Positions 42,148 to 51,503 are shown, numbered from the stretch's first letter. The stretch is DNA of 64,000 bases from Streptomyces sp. NRRL F-5126 (GCF_000721265.1 NZ_JOFZ01000001.1:744001-808000), one strand, 5' to 3'. Program-made: numbers and translations. Notes: a model not told the origin generated them from the sequence alone.

Positions 42148-43365
42148 TCACGCGGCCAGGCGGGCGCCTCGGCGCCAGATCGCGCGGGTGTTGAGCGTGT
42201 CCGTGATCGTCGTCGTCGGGTCGCCGTCGACCAGGAGGAGGTCCGCGCGCAGGCCCTCCGCGATGCGGCCACGATCGCCGAGGTGGAAGCGGCGGGCCGT
42301 TGTCGCCGTGGCCGCGCGCAGCGCCCGGGGCGGCGTGAGGCCTGCCGCCACGAGGTATTGCAGCTCGTGGTGCAGGCTCGCCCCGTGTGCCAGGCCGCCG
42401 AAGAACGTCTCGGGCATGGAGACGTCCGTGCCGGTGAGGATGTCGACGCCTGCCGCGTCCAGGGCGCGCACCGTGTCGTACACGTCGTCGAGCTTGCCCT
42501 GCGGGTAGCGGTTGTAGCTGGACCGCAGCGCCTCGTCCCACTTGCCGTCGAGGCGCGCGGCAACCCGGGGGTCGTCGGCGAGTCCGCCGGCGGTGATGCC
42601 CATCATCGAGGCGTTGAGCGTGACGCAGGGGACGACGAACATGCCCGCGTCCCTGATGAGTTCGATCAGGGCGGGTGTGTGCGGCTGGTCCATGAAGACG
42701 TGGGTGAGGCCGTCGACGCCGGCTTCCGCGGCCATCCTGGTGGCCTCCGCGGTCAGTGCGTGGGCCACGGTGAGGGCCCCGTACTTCTTGGCCTCCGCCA
42801 CACCGGCGTTGAGTGTGGCCTGGTCGAGCGACGGCAGTCCCGGGTGGCCTTCCACGCTGCCGTCGTCGATCATGAACTTGATGAAGTCGGAGCCGCGGGC
42901 GAGGAGTTGCGGGACGAAGGCCGCGGCCTCCTCGGGGGTGGAGGAGAAGGGCATCAGCGGCATCACCGGGGGCAGGTCCCACTTCGGGCGGAACCCCTCC
43001 GGCATCAGCTCGCTCGGGTGGCCGCCGGGCGGTGTGATGGCGAAGCCGGCAGAGCGCACGTCCGCCACGGTGTCGTCGTCGGTGATGGCCCCGCGGTTCT
43101 CCCGCGTGTTCATCCCCTGCATCTCCAGCTCGGTCGTCACACCGAAGCGCAGGGCGAGCGCCAGGGAGCCGGGGGCGGAGTGGACGTGTGCGTCGATGAG
43201 GCCAGGCAGCAGCGTGGCACCGCCGCCGTCGACGATCTCGCTGCCGCTGGGGGCGACGCCGCCGACACGGGCGATCCTGTCGCCGTCGATGACCACGGTG
43301 CGGATGCCGAGCGTCTTCTCCCCGTCGAAGACACGGGCGTTGGTGATCGCGGTGGGTACTGCCAT
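42148..43365 (-). CDS. Amidohydrolase family protein
   Basis: A 405-residue metal-dependent hydrolase. ATG 43365 is chosen; the longer frame would run through the operator region. Metal site 1 is LPGLIDAHVHS; others are LTVAHALTAEA, GLTHVFMDQPH and the Asp of DILTGTDVSMPE. FHLGDRGRIAEGLRADLLLVDGDP is the typical C-terminal beta-sandwich return. It resembles imidazolonepropionase-like enzymes acting on cyclic amides or related compounds; substrate unknown. The divergent MarR regulator is its likely controller. Confidence 0.88.
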   Translation of the reverse strand: MAVPTAITNARVFDGEKTLGIRTVVIDGDRIARVGGVAPSGSEIVDGGGATLLPGLIDAHVHSAPGSLALALRFGVTTELEMQGMNTRENRGAITDDDTVADVRSAGFAITPPGGHPSELMPEGFRPKWDLPPVMPLMPFSSTPEEAAAFVPQLLARGSDFIKFMIDDGSVEGHPGLPSLDQATLNAGVAEAKKYGALTVAHALTAEATRMAAEAGVDGLTHVFMDQPHTPALIELIRDAGMFVVPCVTLNASMMGITAGGLADDPRVAARLDGKWDEALRSSYNRYPQGKLDDVYDTVRALDAAGVDILTGTDVSMPETFFGGLAHGASLHHELQYLVAAGLTPPRALRAATATTARRFHLGDRGRIAEGLRADLLLVDGDPTTTITDTLNTRAIWRRGARLAA

Positions 43366-43399
43366 GGCGGTTCGCCCCTCGGTTGCTTGCTCCCTCAGA

Positions 43400-43441
43400 T
43401 TTACATAACTGATGCTATGGAGTTGTGCAGTGATATGCAAA
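43400..43441. promoter_or_regulatory. AT-rich dyad, likely MarR operator
   Basis: TTTACATAACTGATGC (43400-43415) faces the complement of TTTGCATATCACTGCA (43426-43441), an imperfect inverted repeat in the divergent promoter region. Confidence 0.45.
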
Positions 43442-43470
43442 TGTGGGGGCGCGGGCCTAGAATCGGCCGC

Positions 43471-43941
43471 ATGAGCAGTGCGTCCTCCCCCGAGCAGCCC
43501 GCCGACGATCCGCTGCTGGACCAGATCGGGCCGGCACTGTCACGCCTGCGGCGACGCACGCCCGCTTCGAGCAAGGACCTCTCCCGCAACCTCGTGCTCA
43601 ACGTGATCGCCGACGCGCCGGGCGAGACGACCGTCGGCGGCCTCGCCGCCGAGATGGGCGTCGCCCAGCCGGTGGCGAGCCGGACCGTCGCCGCCTGCAT
43701 CGACGACGGGCTGCTGCGCCGGGCAGCGTCGCAGTCCGACGGGCGCCGCACCGTGCTCGTACTCACCGAGCACGGTGAGGCCGAGCGCGGCCGCTTCGCC
43801 TCCGAGCAGCGCGCCGCGTTCCAGGAGATCACCGCCGCCTGGTCGCCGGAGGAACGGGTGCAGTTCGCCCGGCTGTTGGTCCGGTACGGGGTCGACGCCA
43901 CCGCGTGGTCAAGGGCGCGGGCCGCGAGCGCGCAGACGTGA
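43471..43941 (+). CDS. MarR family transcriptional regulator
   Basis: A 156-residue winged-helix protein; the recognition region is TTVGGLAAEMGVAQPVASRT and the wing DDGLLRRAASQSDGRRTVLVLT. MarR proteins bind as dimers to dyads and release on ligand binding. It diverges from the amidohydrolase with a 105-base spacer that contains an AT-rich dyad. The start at 43471 lacks a strong ribosome binding site and may be nearly leaderless. Confidence 0.88.
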   Translation: MSSASSPEQPADDPLLDQIGPALSRLRRRTPASSKDLSRNLVLNVIADAPGETTVGGLAAEMGVAQPVASRTVAACIDDGLLRRAASQSDGRRTVLVLTEHGEAERGRFASEQRAAFQEITAAWSPEERVQFARLLVRYGVDATAWSRARAASAQT

Positions 43942-43979
43942 AGGCGCAGGCATGAGCGCACAGACATGAGCGCGCAGAC

Positions 43980-44020
43980 GTGAGGGAGGGCGCCCCCTCT
44001 TCAGGGGCGCCCTCCCTCAC
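43980..44020. terminator. Strong bidirectional hairpin terminator
   Basis: A 17-bp perfect stem (43980-43996 with 44004-44020) and 7-base loop between convergent MarR and LAxTG-protein genes. Short repeats (gcgcagacatgagc-like) precede it. Confidence 0.75.
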
Positions 44021-44044
44021 GCTACTGAGCCTCGTGACGGTGCG

Positions 44045-45352
44045 TCAGGACGCGGAGCCCGCCTTGCGGCGGCGGCCGACGACGAGCGCGATGGCGCCGA
44101 GTGCCACCGCGGCCCCGGCTGCCGCCGCGAGCTTCGGGAGGGCCGAGGACGAGCCGGTGTGGGCGAGTGTGCCGGTCGCGGTGGCCACCGGGGTCGCCGA
44201 GGTCACCGGGGTGGCGGACTTGCCGCCCTGGGGCTTGGTGCCCGCGTTCGGCGACGTGGACGCACCGGGCTTGGCGCCGCCGCCCGCGTTGTCGCCTGCC
44301 GCGACGATCTTGAAGGGGTACTCGGTGGGCAGGTTGCCGCCGCAGGACTTGTCGTTCTGGACGTAGTCGCCGGCGACGAAGGCGAGGCCCTCGCCCGCCG
44401 GCGCGTCGGCGTCGACCTTCAGGCGCAGCTTCACGTCGGCGGACGCACCGGCCTTCAGCGGGCTGATGGAGCCGGCGTCGCCGCTGGTCCCCACGCTCTG
44501 CCACGCCTTGGAGGAGCTGGTGGACCACTGCAGGTGCAGTGCGTCGTCGATGATGTTGCGGCCGGTCTTGTCCGTCGCGTGGAAGTTGACGTGCGGGACG
44601 ACCTTGTCGAGGGTCTTGTCCGTGCCGTTGGTGACGTGGACGGCGAAGTCGGTCGTCGAGCCCGCGGCGATCTTGGACGGCAGCCTTGTGATGGCGGTGG
44701 TGAGCTTGGACTCGTAGCTGCAGTCCTGGCCGCCCGCCGCGGCCTCGGCGTCGGCGAGCGCCTTGTCGGCGGCCTTCTTCGCCGCGAGGGCCTTCTTCTC
44801 GGCCTTCTGCAGCTTGCCGAGCTCCGTGAAGGCCGCGACACGGGCGTCTTCGCGGGCCTTGACCGCCTTTTTGGCGTGGGCGTCGGCGGCCTTCTTGGCC
44901 CTCGCCGCGGTCTCGGCGACGGCCTGGGCGTCGGTGACGGCCTTCTGTGCGGCCGCCTTCTGCTCGTCCGTGGCGTCGTCGGGCAGCGCGGCGAGCGCGG
45001 CCTTGGCGTCGGCGAGCGCCTTGTCGTCGGCCTTCTTCACGGTGGCGGCGTTGTCCGCCTGCTCCTGGGCCTCCTTGGCGGCGACGTTGAGGGGCGCGTC
45101 TTCGGATCTGAGGGCGTCGATGGCGGCCTCTCCGGCCTTCGCCGCGGCCACGGCGTCGTCGTACGCCTTCTGCGCCTTGGCGGCGGCCTTCTCGAGCTGC
45201 TCGATGGACGGCTTGCCCGACTCCCCCTGCTGCTGCGCCTGCGTGGAGGAGGCCGGCTTGGCGTCGGCGAGCGCGGGGGTGGCGGACAGCAGGACGACGG
45301 GCGCGGTCACGGCGGCGGCGACGGTCGTGGCAAGGGTTCGCGAAATCTTCAA
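44045..45352 (-). CDS. LAxTG-anchored (sortase E) coiled-coil surface protein
   Basis: A 435-residue secreted protein. Signal peptide residues 1-30 (MKISRTLATTVAAAVTAPVV...TPALA). Residues ~48-205 are Ala/Lys/Asp-rich heptad-like helices, a long coiled coil. Residues ~210-345 form a beta-rich domain with two Cys (GQDCSYESKL; KSCGGNLPTEYPFK). A Thr/Pro-rich linker leads to LAHTG (396-400), a hydrophobic segment and RRRK. LAxTG is the motif recognised by class E sortases in Streptomyces, so the protein should be covalently bound to peptidoglycan. Role unknown; adhesion or envelope structure is plausible. Confidence 0.85.
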   Translation of the reverse strand: MKISRTLATTVAAAVTAPVVLLSATPALADAKPASSTQAQQQGESGKPSIEQLEKAAAKAQKAYDDAVAAAKAGEAAIDALRSEDAPLNVAAKEAQEQADNAATVKKADDKALADAKAALAALPDDATDEQKAAAQKAVTDAQAVAETAARAKKAADAHAKKAVKAREDARVAAFTELGKLQKAEKKALAAKKAADKALADAEAAAGGQDCSYESKLTTAITRLPSKIAAGSTTDFAVHVTNGTDKTLDKVVPHVNFHATDKTGRNIIDDALHLQWSTSSSKAWQSVGTSGDAGSISPLKAGASADVKLRLKVDADAPAGEGLAFVAGDYVQNDKSCGGNLPTEYPFKIVAAGDNAGGGAKPGASTSPNAGTKPQGGKSATPVTSATPVATATGTLAHTGSSSALPKLAAAAGAAVALGAIALVVGRRRKAGSAS

Positions 45353-45478
45353 CGGATTCCTTCACGGGGCCGGAGGCGGGCGGAAAGTGCGGTGGAAGCC
45401 GCTGCGGTAGCACTCACACAGGGCTTGATTTGGTGATCGTATGACCGGAAACGCCGTTGTCGGAAGCGCGTTGGGCAC

Positions 45479-45494
45479 GTGAAGGGCGCTTCAC
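45479..45494. promoter_or_regulatory. Palindrome upstream of the LAxTG gene
   Basis: GTGAAG-ggcg-CTTCAC, a perfect 6-bp dyad about 127 bases upstream of the start codon. A possible operator. Confidence 0.35.
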
Positions 45495-45597
45495 ACCGTC
45501 CTCACAGGGTGGGCAATTGCCGCATAAGGGGGTGGTTGCCCACCCCCCATTGGGTACTTTCGTGATGCATATCACTGCGTGGGGACGGGCTCGGAAC

Positions 45598-45644
45598 GGC
45601 CGAGGGCGGGCCGCGCGAACGTTCCGCGCGGCCCGCCCTCGGCC
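45598..45644 (-). terminator. Terminator of the aminopeptidase C gene
   Basis: A 20-bp perfect GC-rich stem (45598-45617 with 45625-45644) and 7-base loop, 18 bases after the stop codon. The remainder of 45353-45661 holds the promoter of the LAxTG gene and no other gene. Confidence 0.75.
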
Positions 45645-45661
45645 CTTGCTTCTCGCCGTTC

Positions 45662-47023
45662 TCAGTCGGCCAGCGCGCCCATCGGGTCCCAGGCCGGGAG
45701 AACGATCGGCTCCTGGTCGAGGGCCGCGGCCATCTCCGGCGGCAGCGCGGAGCGCCTGACCGCGACCTCGAAGACGTGCTCGCCGAACCACGAGTCGTTC
45801 ATGGTCCAGAAGCCCTTGTCGGCCCGGTCCTCGCCCCAGCTGTTCTCCACCCGCCAGCGGCGCGGGCTGCCGTCCACGACGTCGACGCCGGTGAACAGCA
45901 TCGCGTGCGTCATCTCCGTGTCGTGGAGCACCAGCCGGTCGGCCTTGTCCATGGTGAACTCGGCGTCGTAGACGCCCGCGTAGTCGAAGAGCTCGGCGTC
46001 CCAGACGCCGACGTCCGCGCGCATCATCTTCGCCACGTCGCAGCCGAACCACACCGGCTCGCCGCCGACGATCGCGTCCATCGCCAGCTTCTTGAGCAGC
46101 TCGATCCGCCCGTTCAGGTACACGACCGGCGGGGCGTCCACGATGTTGCCGAGGTACTCGACGGTGAAGGTGCGGCCCACCGGGCTCGACTCGCGCGGGT
46201 CGTGCACCAGGCAGACGTACTCGTCCAGCGGCAGCCGCACGTACTTGGCCGCGAACTCGGCCGGGGTGAGCCAGCCGTCGCGGTGGAACTCCTTGTCCTT
46301 GTCCTCCCACTGCCACAGGAACCGCTGCGGCGGCGTGCCGAGGTGGATGCTGAGCACGCGGTGGACGGCGGCCAGGATGTCGCGCTTGTGCTCCCGCTGC
46401 GCCTCGACGCCCTCGGACGCCTGTGCGCGCAGGTCGCGGGCTCCCTGGCGGAGCAGGGTCTCCAGGGCGCGGTTCATGGCGTGCGTCGAGGAGGAGCTGT
46501 CCGTCTCGGGCATGGCCGACTTGGGTACGAGGCCGTGCTTGGCGACGAGCGCCACGAACATGTTCCACTGCCCGCCGTCGCCGATCGGGTCGGTCAGCAG
46601 GCGCCCCACCGTGCGGTCGTCCACGTCACGGGCGGCCGTCTCGATGATCGCCTCGAGGAAGTGGTTCGCCCGCTCGAACTTGTCCCACCAGAGCGTGTAG
46701 TTCTGCGAGAACTCGAAGTCCTTCAGGCCCATTTCCTCGGCCGCGCCGACGCGCAGCAGGTTGAGGCCCGCGAACATCCAGCAGCGCCCGCTCTTCTTCT
46801 GGTTGGTGACCTTCCAGTCGTCCAGGTGGTGGGAGACCGAGTGGTCGATGCCGGTGACGACCCGCCGGTCGAGGGCGACGTCGTCCACCGGCGTCTGGGT
46901 GACGGCGTTCTGCATCAGCCGGTTCGCGGGCCGGGCGGCGAAGCCCTTCTCGAAGAGCTCCACCTGGTCCGGCGTCAGGCTGCGGGCCACGGTCGGGCGG
47001 GCGTCGTCTTTTCCGTAGCTCAC
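45662..47023 (-). CDS. pepC: Aminopeptidase C (bleomycin hydrolase family, C1B)
   Basis: A 453-residue cytoplasmic cysteine peptidase. GTG 47023 is chosen because GGAGGAA lies nine bases upstream; a start ten codons earlier would place that site inside the gene. The catalytic triad is visible: Cys81 in NQKKSGRCWMFAGLN, His373 in THAMLFTG and Asn394 in VENSWG. The oxyanion Gln is in the same NQ segment. It trims N-terminal residues from peptides, and homologues inactivate bleomycin. It is monocistronic with its own terminator. Confidence 0.93.
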   Translation of the reverse strand: MSYGKDDARPTVARSLTPDQVELFEKGFAARPANRLMQNAVTQTPVDDVALDRRVVTGIDHSVSHHLDDWKVTNQKKSGRCWMFAGLNLLRVGAAEEMGLKDFEFSQNYTLWWDKFERANHFLEAIIETAARDVDDRTVGRLLTDPIGDGGQWNMFVALVAKHGLVPKSAMPETDSSSSTHAMNRALETLLRQGARDLRAQASEGVEAQREHKRDILAAVHRVLSIHLGTPPQRFLWQWEDKDKEFHRDGWLTPAEFAAKYVRLPLDEYVCLVHDPRESSPVGRTFTVEYLGNIVDAPPVVYLNGRIELLKKLAMDAIVGGEPVWFGCDVAKMMRADVGVWDAELFDYAGVYDAEFTMDKADRLVLHDTEMTHAMLFTGVDVVDGSPRRWRVENSWGEDRADKGFWTMNDSWFGEHVFEVAVRRSALPPEMAAALDQEPIVLPAWDPMGALAD

Positions 47024-47202
47024 GGCGGTATTCCTCCAGTTCCCGGTGCTCACGAGGGGTGCGCACCCTCACCGTCGCACGGCTGTTCGGCCTAGTCAAC
47101 GCACGGTTCGAGCGTGGGCCGGCTCCGCCGCTGCGGCAAGGGGCCAAGGCGCCAAGGGGCTGTGACCGTTCCGAGGCCCGGGTGTGACGTGGGGTTGGCA
47201 GG

Positions 47203-48804
47203 GTGCTCGTGGTGGACACGTTGAGTGGGGCCGGGTTCAGGCGTGCGGGCGGGTGCCGGGTGGGCGGTGCGTGGCGGGTCGTCGCCGGGGTGCTGCTCGT
47301 GGCGGCCGCCGTCGTTGCCGGGGGTGTGCGGCCTGCGGCGGCAGGCGCCGCGGACGCGCCGGAGATCGACGCGCCGGCCGTTGTGTACGTGCCGCGCGGC
47401 GCGGACCGGCACACCGATCTGAGCGTGTGGGAGAAGTGGATCGGCGATCTCGACGTCACCTTCGACGCCAGTGACCTCAAGGGCGTCGTCGCCATCCGGA
47501 CGGGCCTGGACGCCTGTCCCGTCCGCCTGCCCGTCTTCCACTGCTCGGGGCAGGGGACGCACAACCAGGCGCAGGTCGGCCAGTCCTTCCACCTCAGCCC
47601 GGCGAAGGGCGCCACGGCGGGCGACTCGGGTGTGCTGCGCTACCGGGTGGCCGTGCCCGGGCGGGCGGACGTCACCGGGCACACCGTCATCGTGGTCGGG
47701 AAGCCGGAGATCCAGGCGACCGCCCATGCGGATCGGGGTCAGGTGGACCCGGGCGGCCGGGTGGAGGTTTCGCTGACCTTGCACAACAGCGGCGATCTGC
47801 CCGCTCGTGGCGTGTCGTTCTTCATGGACGTGCGCCATGGGTTTGTCTTTGGCGACAGGCACAGCAACTGCCGCTACAAAGGGGGTGGTTCGGCTTGGTG
47901 CCGGTTGCCTGCCGGTGACGTGACCATTCCTCCTGGCGGCTCCTACCATCTCAGGACGCCGGAGACGCTGCGCGCCGCCTCCGACGCCATGTACCCGCGC
48001 GTCTCGTTCGAGGCGGCCGCCATCGGCGCCGACTACGTGCCCCCGGACGAGATCGCGTCGCAGTACCACCACGGCGACGGACCCGCGATCGGCCTCGTCC
48101 CCGGCGGCGGACAGGACGCGGGCGCCGCGAAGGGCGCGGGCGGCAACCCCGCGGTGCTTGAGGTGCCCGTGCGCAGCCACAGCGACCTCGTCGCCCTCGC
48201 CGGCACCGCGCGGGGGCCCGTCGGCAGCCGTGCCGACGTGCGCGTCGGTGTGCGCAACGACGGGCCCGGTGACCTGCCCGCACCGGTCAAGGTCGAGTTC
48301 ACGGTGCCGCGGGGCACGACCGTCGTGTCGTCCCCGTACGACCCCTACGCCGACGAGGAGGTGTACGACCAGCGGTGCCGCGCCCTCGGCCCCAGCGGCA
48401 AACCACTCGCCGAGGCGTCCGCGCGGCAGCCGAGTGCCCGGCGGTACGTGTGCACGGCACAGGAGGCCGGGACGGCAGGCACCACCACGACCTTCCCGTT
48501 CACCCTCCGTATCGACGACGACGACGCCGCGCACACGGGCGGGCGTGTACGCGTGACCGACGGTGACGCCAAGCACCCCAGCCGTGACACCACGGCCGCC
48601 AATGACACCGCGCGGGTCGCCGTGTCGGTGTGGCCGGGGCCGTCCTGGGCGACGCCCGGCCTCTACGAGACGGTGGGCGTCCTCCTCGCGCTGCTCGGTC
48701 TCGCGGCGGGGATCCGCACCTGGCGCAGGCGGCGTGCCCGCGCACGCGTGAGGGCGGCGGCGGCCTCCACCCCGGTTTCCACCCGGGTTCCACCCATGGG
48801 TTGA
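47203..48804 (+). CDS. Secreted, membrane-anchored beta-domain protein
   Basis: A 533-residue protein. It starts at GTG 47203 and has a signal peptide (~residues 25-48), two or three Ig-like/DUF11-like beta domains (VEVSLTLHNSGDLPARGVSFF, ADVRVGVRNDGPGDLPAPVKVEFTV) and a C-terminal membrane helix (LYETVGVLLALLGLAAGI) followed by Arg-rich residues. It should face the outside of the membrane. Cys pairs (CPVRLPVFHC, CRYKGGGSAWC) may form disulfides. Function not recognised. Confidence 0.72.
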   Translation: MLVVDTLSGAGFRRAGGCRVGGAWRVVAGVLLVAAAVVAGGVRPAAAGAADAPEIDAPAVVYVPRGADRHTDLSVWEKWIGDLDVTFDASDLKGVVAIRTGLDACPVRLPVFHCSGQGTHNQAQVGQSFHLSPAKGATAGDSGVLRYRVAVPGRADVTGHTVIVVGKPEIQATAHADRGQVDPGGRVEVSLTLHNSGDLPARGVSFFMDVRHGFVFGDRHSNCRYKGGGSAWCRLPAGDVTIPPGGSYHLRTPETLRAASDAMYPRVSFEAAAIGADYVPPDEIASQYHHGDGPAIGLVPGGGQDAGAAKGAGGNPAVLEVPVRSHSDLVALAGTARGPVGSRADVRVGVRNDGPGDLPAPVKVEFTVPRGTTVVSSPYDPYADEEVYDQRCRALGPSGKPLAEASARQPSARRYVCTAQEAGTAGTTTTFPFTLRIDDDDAAHTGGRVRVTDGDAKHPSRDTTAANDTARVAVSVWPGPSWATPGLYETVGVLLALLGLAAGIRTWRRRRARARVRAAAASTPVSTRVPPMG

Positions 48805-48839
48805 AGGACTGCGGGCCCGATCGGCGAATAGTCGAGGCC

Positions 48840-49397
48840 ATGAACACAACGGACTGGCTCGTCGACATCGCCCTCCTCCTCATCGTCGTCCTGCAGCTGC
48901 GCGGTGAACGGCTCACAGCGCGCACGATCCTCATGCCGCTGGCGATCATCGGATGGGTCGGCTACCACTACCTGCGCGACATTCCCACCGCCGGGAACGA
49001 CATCGCGCTGATCGCGACCTTCACCGGCATCGGGATCGCGTTCGGCCTCGCCGGCGGCTTCCTCACCCGCGTCCGCGACATCGGCGGCCACATCCACATC
49101 AAGGCGACCTACACCGCGGCAGCCCTGTGGGTGATCAGCATGGGCTTCCGCCTCGGCTTCGCCATGTGGACCTCCCACCCGTCCGGCGCCCAGCACGTCG
49201 GCAACTTCTCCGTGGCGCACGACATCACCAGCTCCCAGGCGTGGGTCGCGGCCCTCCTCCTGATGGCGCTCTGCGAGGTCGTCGTCCGTATCGGCACGAT
49301 CGTCGCCCGGGGCCAGCTGCTCCTCGCACGCGGCAAGAACGCGGCGGACGACGCCGCCGCGGCGCAGGTCGCGCCCCGCACCGGCAGCTACGTCTGA
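48840..49397 (+). CDS. Small polytopic membrane protein (DUF1453-like)
   Basis: A 185-residue protein with five hydrophobic segments (WLVDIALLLIVVLQL, ILMPLAIIGWVGYHYL, IALIATFTGIGIAFGLAGG, ATYTAAALWVISMGF, AWVAALLLMALCEVVV). The LQLRGERLTARTILMPLA start resembles DUF1453/CcdC-like proteins but I am not certain. ATG 48840 has GAGG close by. It lies just upstream of the two-component system but is separated by a hairpin, so it is probably not in that operon. Confidence 0.65.
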   Translation: MNTTDWLVDIALLLIVVLQLRGERLTARTILMPLAIIGWVGYHYLRDIPTAGNDIALIATFTGIGIAFGLAGGFLTRVRDIGGHIHIKATYTAAALWVISMGFRLGFAMWTSHPSGAQHVGNFSVAHDITSSQAWVAALLLMALCEVVVRIGTIVARGQLLLARGKNAADDAAAAQVAPRTGSYV

Positions 49398-49408
49398 CCG
49401 GCGGACCG

Positions 49409-49432
49409 CGGGGCCGGACGGATCCGGCCCCG
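49409..49432 (+). terminator. Hairpin terminator
   Basis: CGGGGCCGG and CCGGCCCCG (9 bp, 6-base loop) directly after the membrane-protein gene and before the histidine kinase. Confidence 0.6.
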
Positions 49433-49512
49433 GGCGTGATTCAGTGGTGGACAGGACACACCGGCCGGTGCCCGACGACGGGCACCGGCCTCGGACAGGC
49501 AGGACGAGGCGG

Positions 49513-50751
49513 ATGCTGACCAGGCACTGGCCAATCGGATGGCGCGAACGGCCCTTCGATCGCGCGCTCATCGGGGGCTCTGTGATGGTGGCGTGCGGGG
49601 CCGTCTCCGTCGTCGCGGCCTCGACCACGACGCTCCGGGTCGTGGTCGGTGTGCTGATGCTCGTCGCGGAGCTCGGCATGGTGGTGGCCAGGCGGGTCAC
49701 GCCGACGTACGTGGCGGCGACCGCCGCGCTGGTCACCGTCGGTGCGGGGCTCGCCATCACGGTGCTCGCGCCGAGCGGGCTCGGCTCCGTCCCCGTGCTG
49801 GCCGGGGCGTCCGCGCTGCCGTTGAGCCTGCCGGCGGGGCCCGTGCGCAACGCCGGGGTCGCGGCGGTCGCGGTCGCGTTCGGTGTCGCGATCGTGGTGG
49901 TCTCGGGCAGCGTGGCCGGGCTGCTGGCGGGTGTGGGCGCCTGGTTCATCGCGGACCGCATGGTCGAGCACGCGGCGCTGCAGGCCGAGCGCGACCGCGC
50001 GGTCTCGCTGCTGGCCGAGGTGGAGGCGTCGCGCCAGGCGCTCCAGGAAGCGGCGGCTACCGAGGAACGCACCAGGATCGCGCGGGAGATGCACGACGTG
50101 CTCGCGCACAGCCTGGCGGGCCTGTCCGTGCAGTTGCAGGGCATCCGCGCGACCGCCGCGGGCAAGGGCGCCCCCGACTGGCTGGCCGAACCGCTCGACC
50201 GCGCCGCCGGGCTCGCCCGCGACGGCGTCCAGGAGGCGCGCGCCGCGGTCGGCGCGCTGCGCACCGCCCACCCGCGCGGTGTGGACGACCTGCGCACGCT
50301 CGTCGAGGGCTTCCCCGGCGAGGCGCGGCTGCACGTCAGCGGCCGGCCGGGCCACGTCGGGCCCGAGACGGGGCACGCCGTGTACCGTGCCGTGCAGGAG
50401 GCGATGACCAACGCGGCGCGCTACGCGACCGGGAGCGCCATCGACGTGCGTGTGGTGTGGGACGAGCGGGAGTTGCGGGTCGGCGTGCGGGACGAGGGGC
50501 TGCCGACGGGGCGCCGCCCGTCGGGTGTGAAGGGCAGCGGTACCGGCCTGCGCAGCATGGCCGAGCGGGTGGAGGCCGTCGGCGGGTCCCTGACGGCGGG
50601 GCGCGCGCCTGGCGGCCCGGGCTGGCGGATCGACGTACGGGTCCCCGTGGGCAACGGGACGGACATGGCCCGCGGTGCGGGCTCGCCCCGGCCGGCGGGG
50701 CCGCAGGGCGCGCCGCCTGAGGCCGGCGCCGAGGGGAGGGCGCAGCGGTGA
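49513..50751 (+). CDS. NarL-type sensor histidine kinase
   Basis: A 412-residue kinase. ATG 49513 is preceded by AGGACGAGG; GTG 49444 is an alternative adding 23 residues. The N-terminal half has about five membrane helices (ALIGGSVMVACGAVSVVAA ... LLAGVGAWFI). HisKA_3 motif RTRIAREMHDVLAHSLAGLS has the phospho-acceptor His194. The ATPase has VQEAMTNAARYA and GTGLRSMAERV. No extracellular sensor domain is present, so it likely senses the membrane. It overlaps the response regulator gene (GTGA). Confidence 0.88.
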   Translation: MLTRHWPIGWRERPFDRALIGGSVMVACGAVSVVAASTTTLRVVVGVLMLVAELGMVVARRVTPTYVAATAALVTVGAGLAITVLAPSGLGSVPVLAGASALPLSLPAGPVRNAGVAAVAVAFGVAIVVVSGSVAGLLAGVGAWFIADRMVEHAALQAERDRAVSLLAEVEASRQALQEAAATEERTRIAREMHDVLAHSLAGLSVQLQGIRATAAGKGAPDWLAEPLDRAAGLARDGVQEARAAVGALRTAHPRGVDDLRTLVEGFPGEARLHVSGRPGHVGPETGHAVYRAVQEAMTNAARYATGSAIDVRVVWDERELRVGVRDEGLPTGRRPSGVKGSGTGLRSMAERVEAVGGSLTAGRAPGGPGWRIDVRVPVGNGTDMARGAGSPRPAGPQGAPPEAGAEGRAQR

Positions 50752-51503
50752 CGATCCGGGTGCTGGTGGCCGACGACCAGGCAGTGGTGCGCGACGGGCT
50801 CGTGATGCTCCTGTCGTCCGCCGACGACATCGAGGTGGTCGGCGAGGCCGGCGACGGGCGCACCGCCGTGCGCCTCGCGACGGACACGCGGCCCGACGTC
50901 GCCCTCGTCGACCTGCGGATGCCCGAACTCGACGGCTCGGGCGTGGCGGCCGAGATCGCGGCCTCCGGGCTGCGTGCCCGGGTGCTGATCCTCACCACGT
51001 ACGCGGACGACGACGCGGTGCTCCCGGCGCTGCGCGCGGGCGCCGTCGGGTACCTGACGAAGGACGCGACGAGCGAGGCGCTGCTGGCGGCGGTGCGTGA
51101 CGTGGCGGCCGGGCGTACGGTGCTCGACCCGGCGGTGCAGCAGCGGCTCGTCCAGCTTCTCGTCGGTGACCCGGATGCCGCTGCTGCCGCGTCGGCCCCC
51201 GCGTCGGCATCGCCTGCCTCTTCCGCCTCTTCGGCCTCTTCCGCCTCTTCGGCCACGGCTTCGTCCGTGCCGCCGCCCCCGTCGTCGCCGGGGGTCCCGG
51301 AGGCGGCGGAGGGGCTCACCCGGCGGGAGATCGACGTCGTGCGGCTCGTGGCGCAGGGCCTCAACAACCGCCAGGTGGCACGGGAGATGGTCGTCGGTGA
51401 GGCGACGGTCAAGACGCACATCAACCACGTACTCGCCAAGCTGGTCATGGAGGACCGCGCCGCGCTCATCGCCTGGGCGTGGCGCCACGGGCTGGTCGAC
51501 TGA
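50748..51503 (+). CDS. NarL/LuxR-family response regulator
   Basis: A 251-residue regulator. The receiver domain (1-125) has the acidic pocket VADDQ, the phospho-acceptor Asp55 in LVDLRMP, and the KD of LTKDATSEAL. A Ser/Ala/Pro linker of about 45 residues, encoded by a repeated tcttccgcc-like unit, joins it to the LuxR HTH (LTRREIDVVRLVAQGLNNRQ...VKTHINHVLAKL). It is paired with the kinase just upstream. The linker is unusually long for the family. Confidence 0.9.
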   Translation: MTIRVLVADDQAVVRDGLVMLLSSADDIEVVGEAGDGRTAVRLATDTRPDVALVDLRMPELDGSGVAAEIAASGLRARVLILTTYADDDAVLPALRAGAVGYLTKDATSEALLAAVRDVAAGRTVLDPAVQQRLVQLLVGDPDAAAAASAPASASPASSASSASSASSATASSVPPPPSSPGVPEAAEGLTRREIDVVRLVAQGLNNRQVAREMVVGEATVKTHINHVLAKLVMEDRAALIAWAWRHGLVD

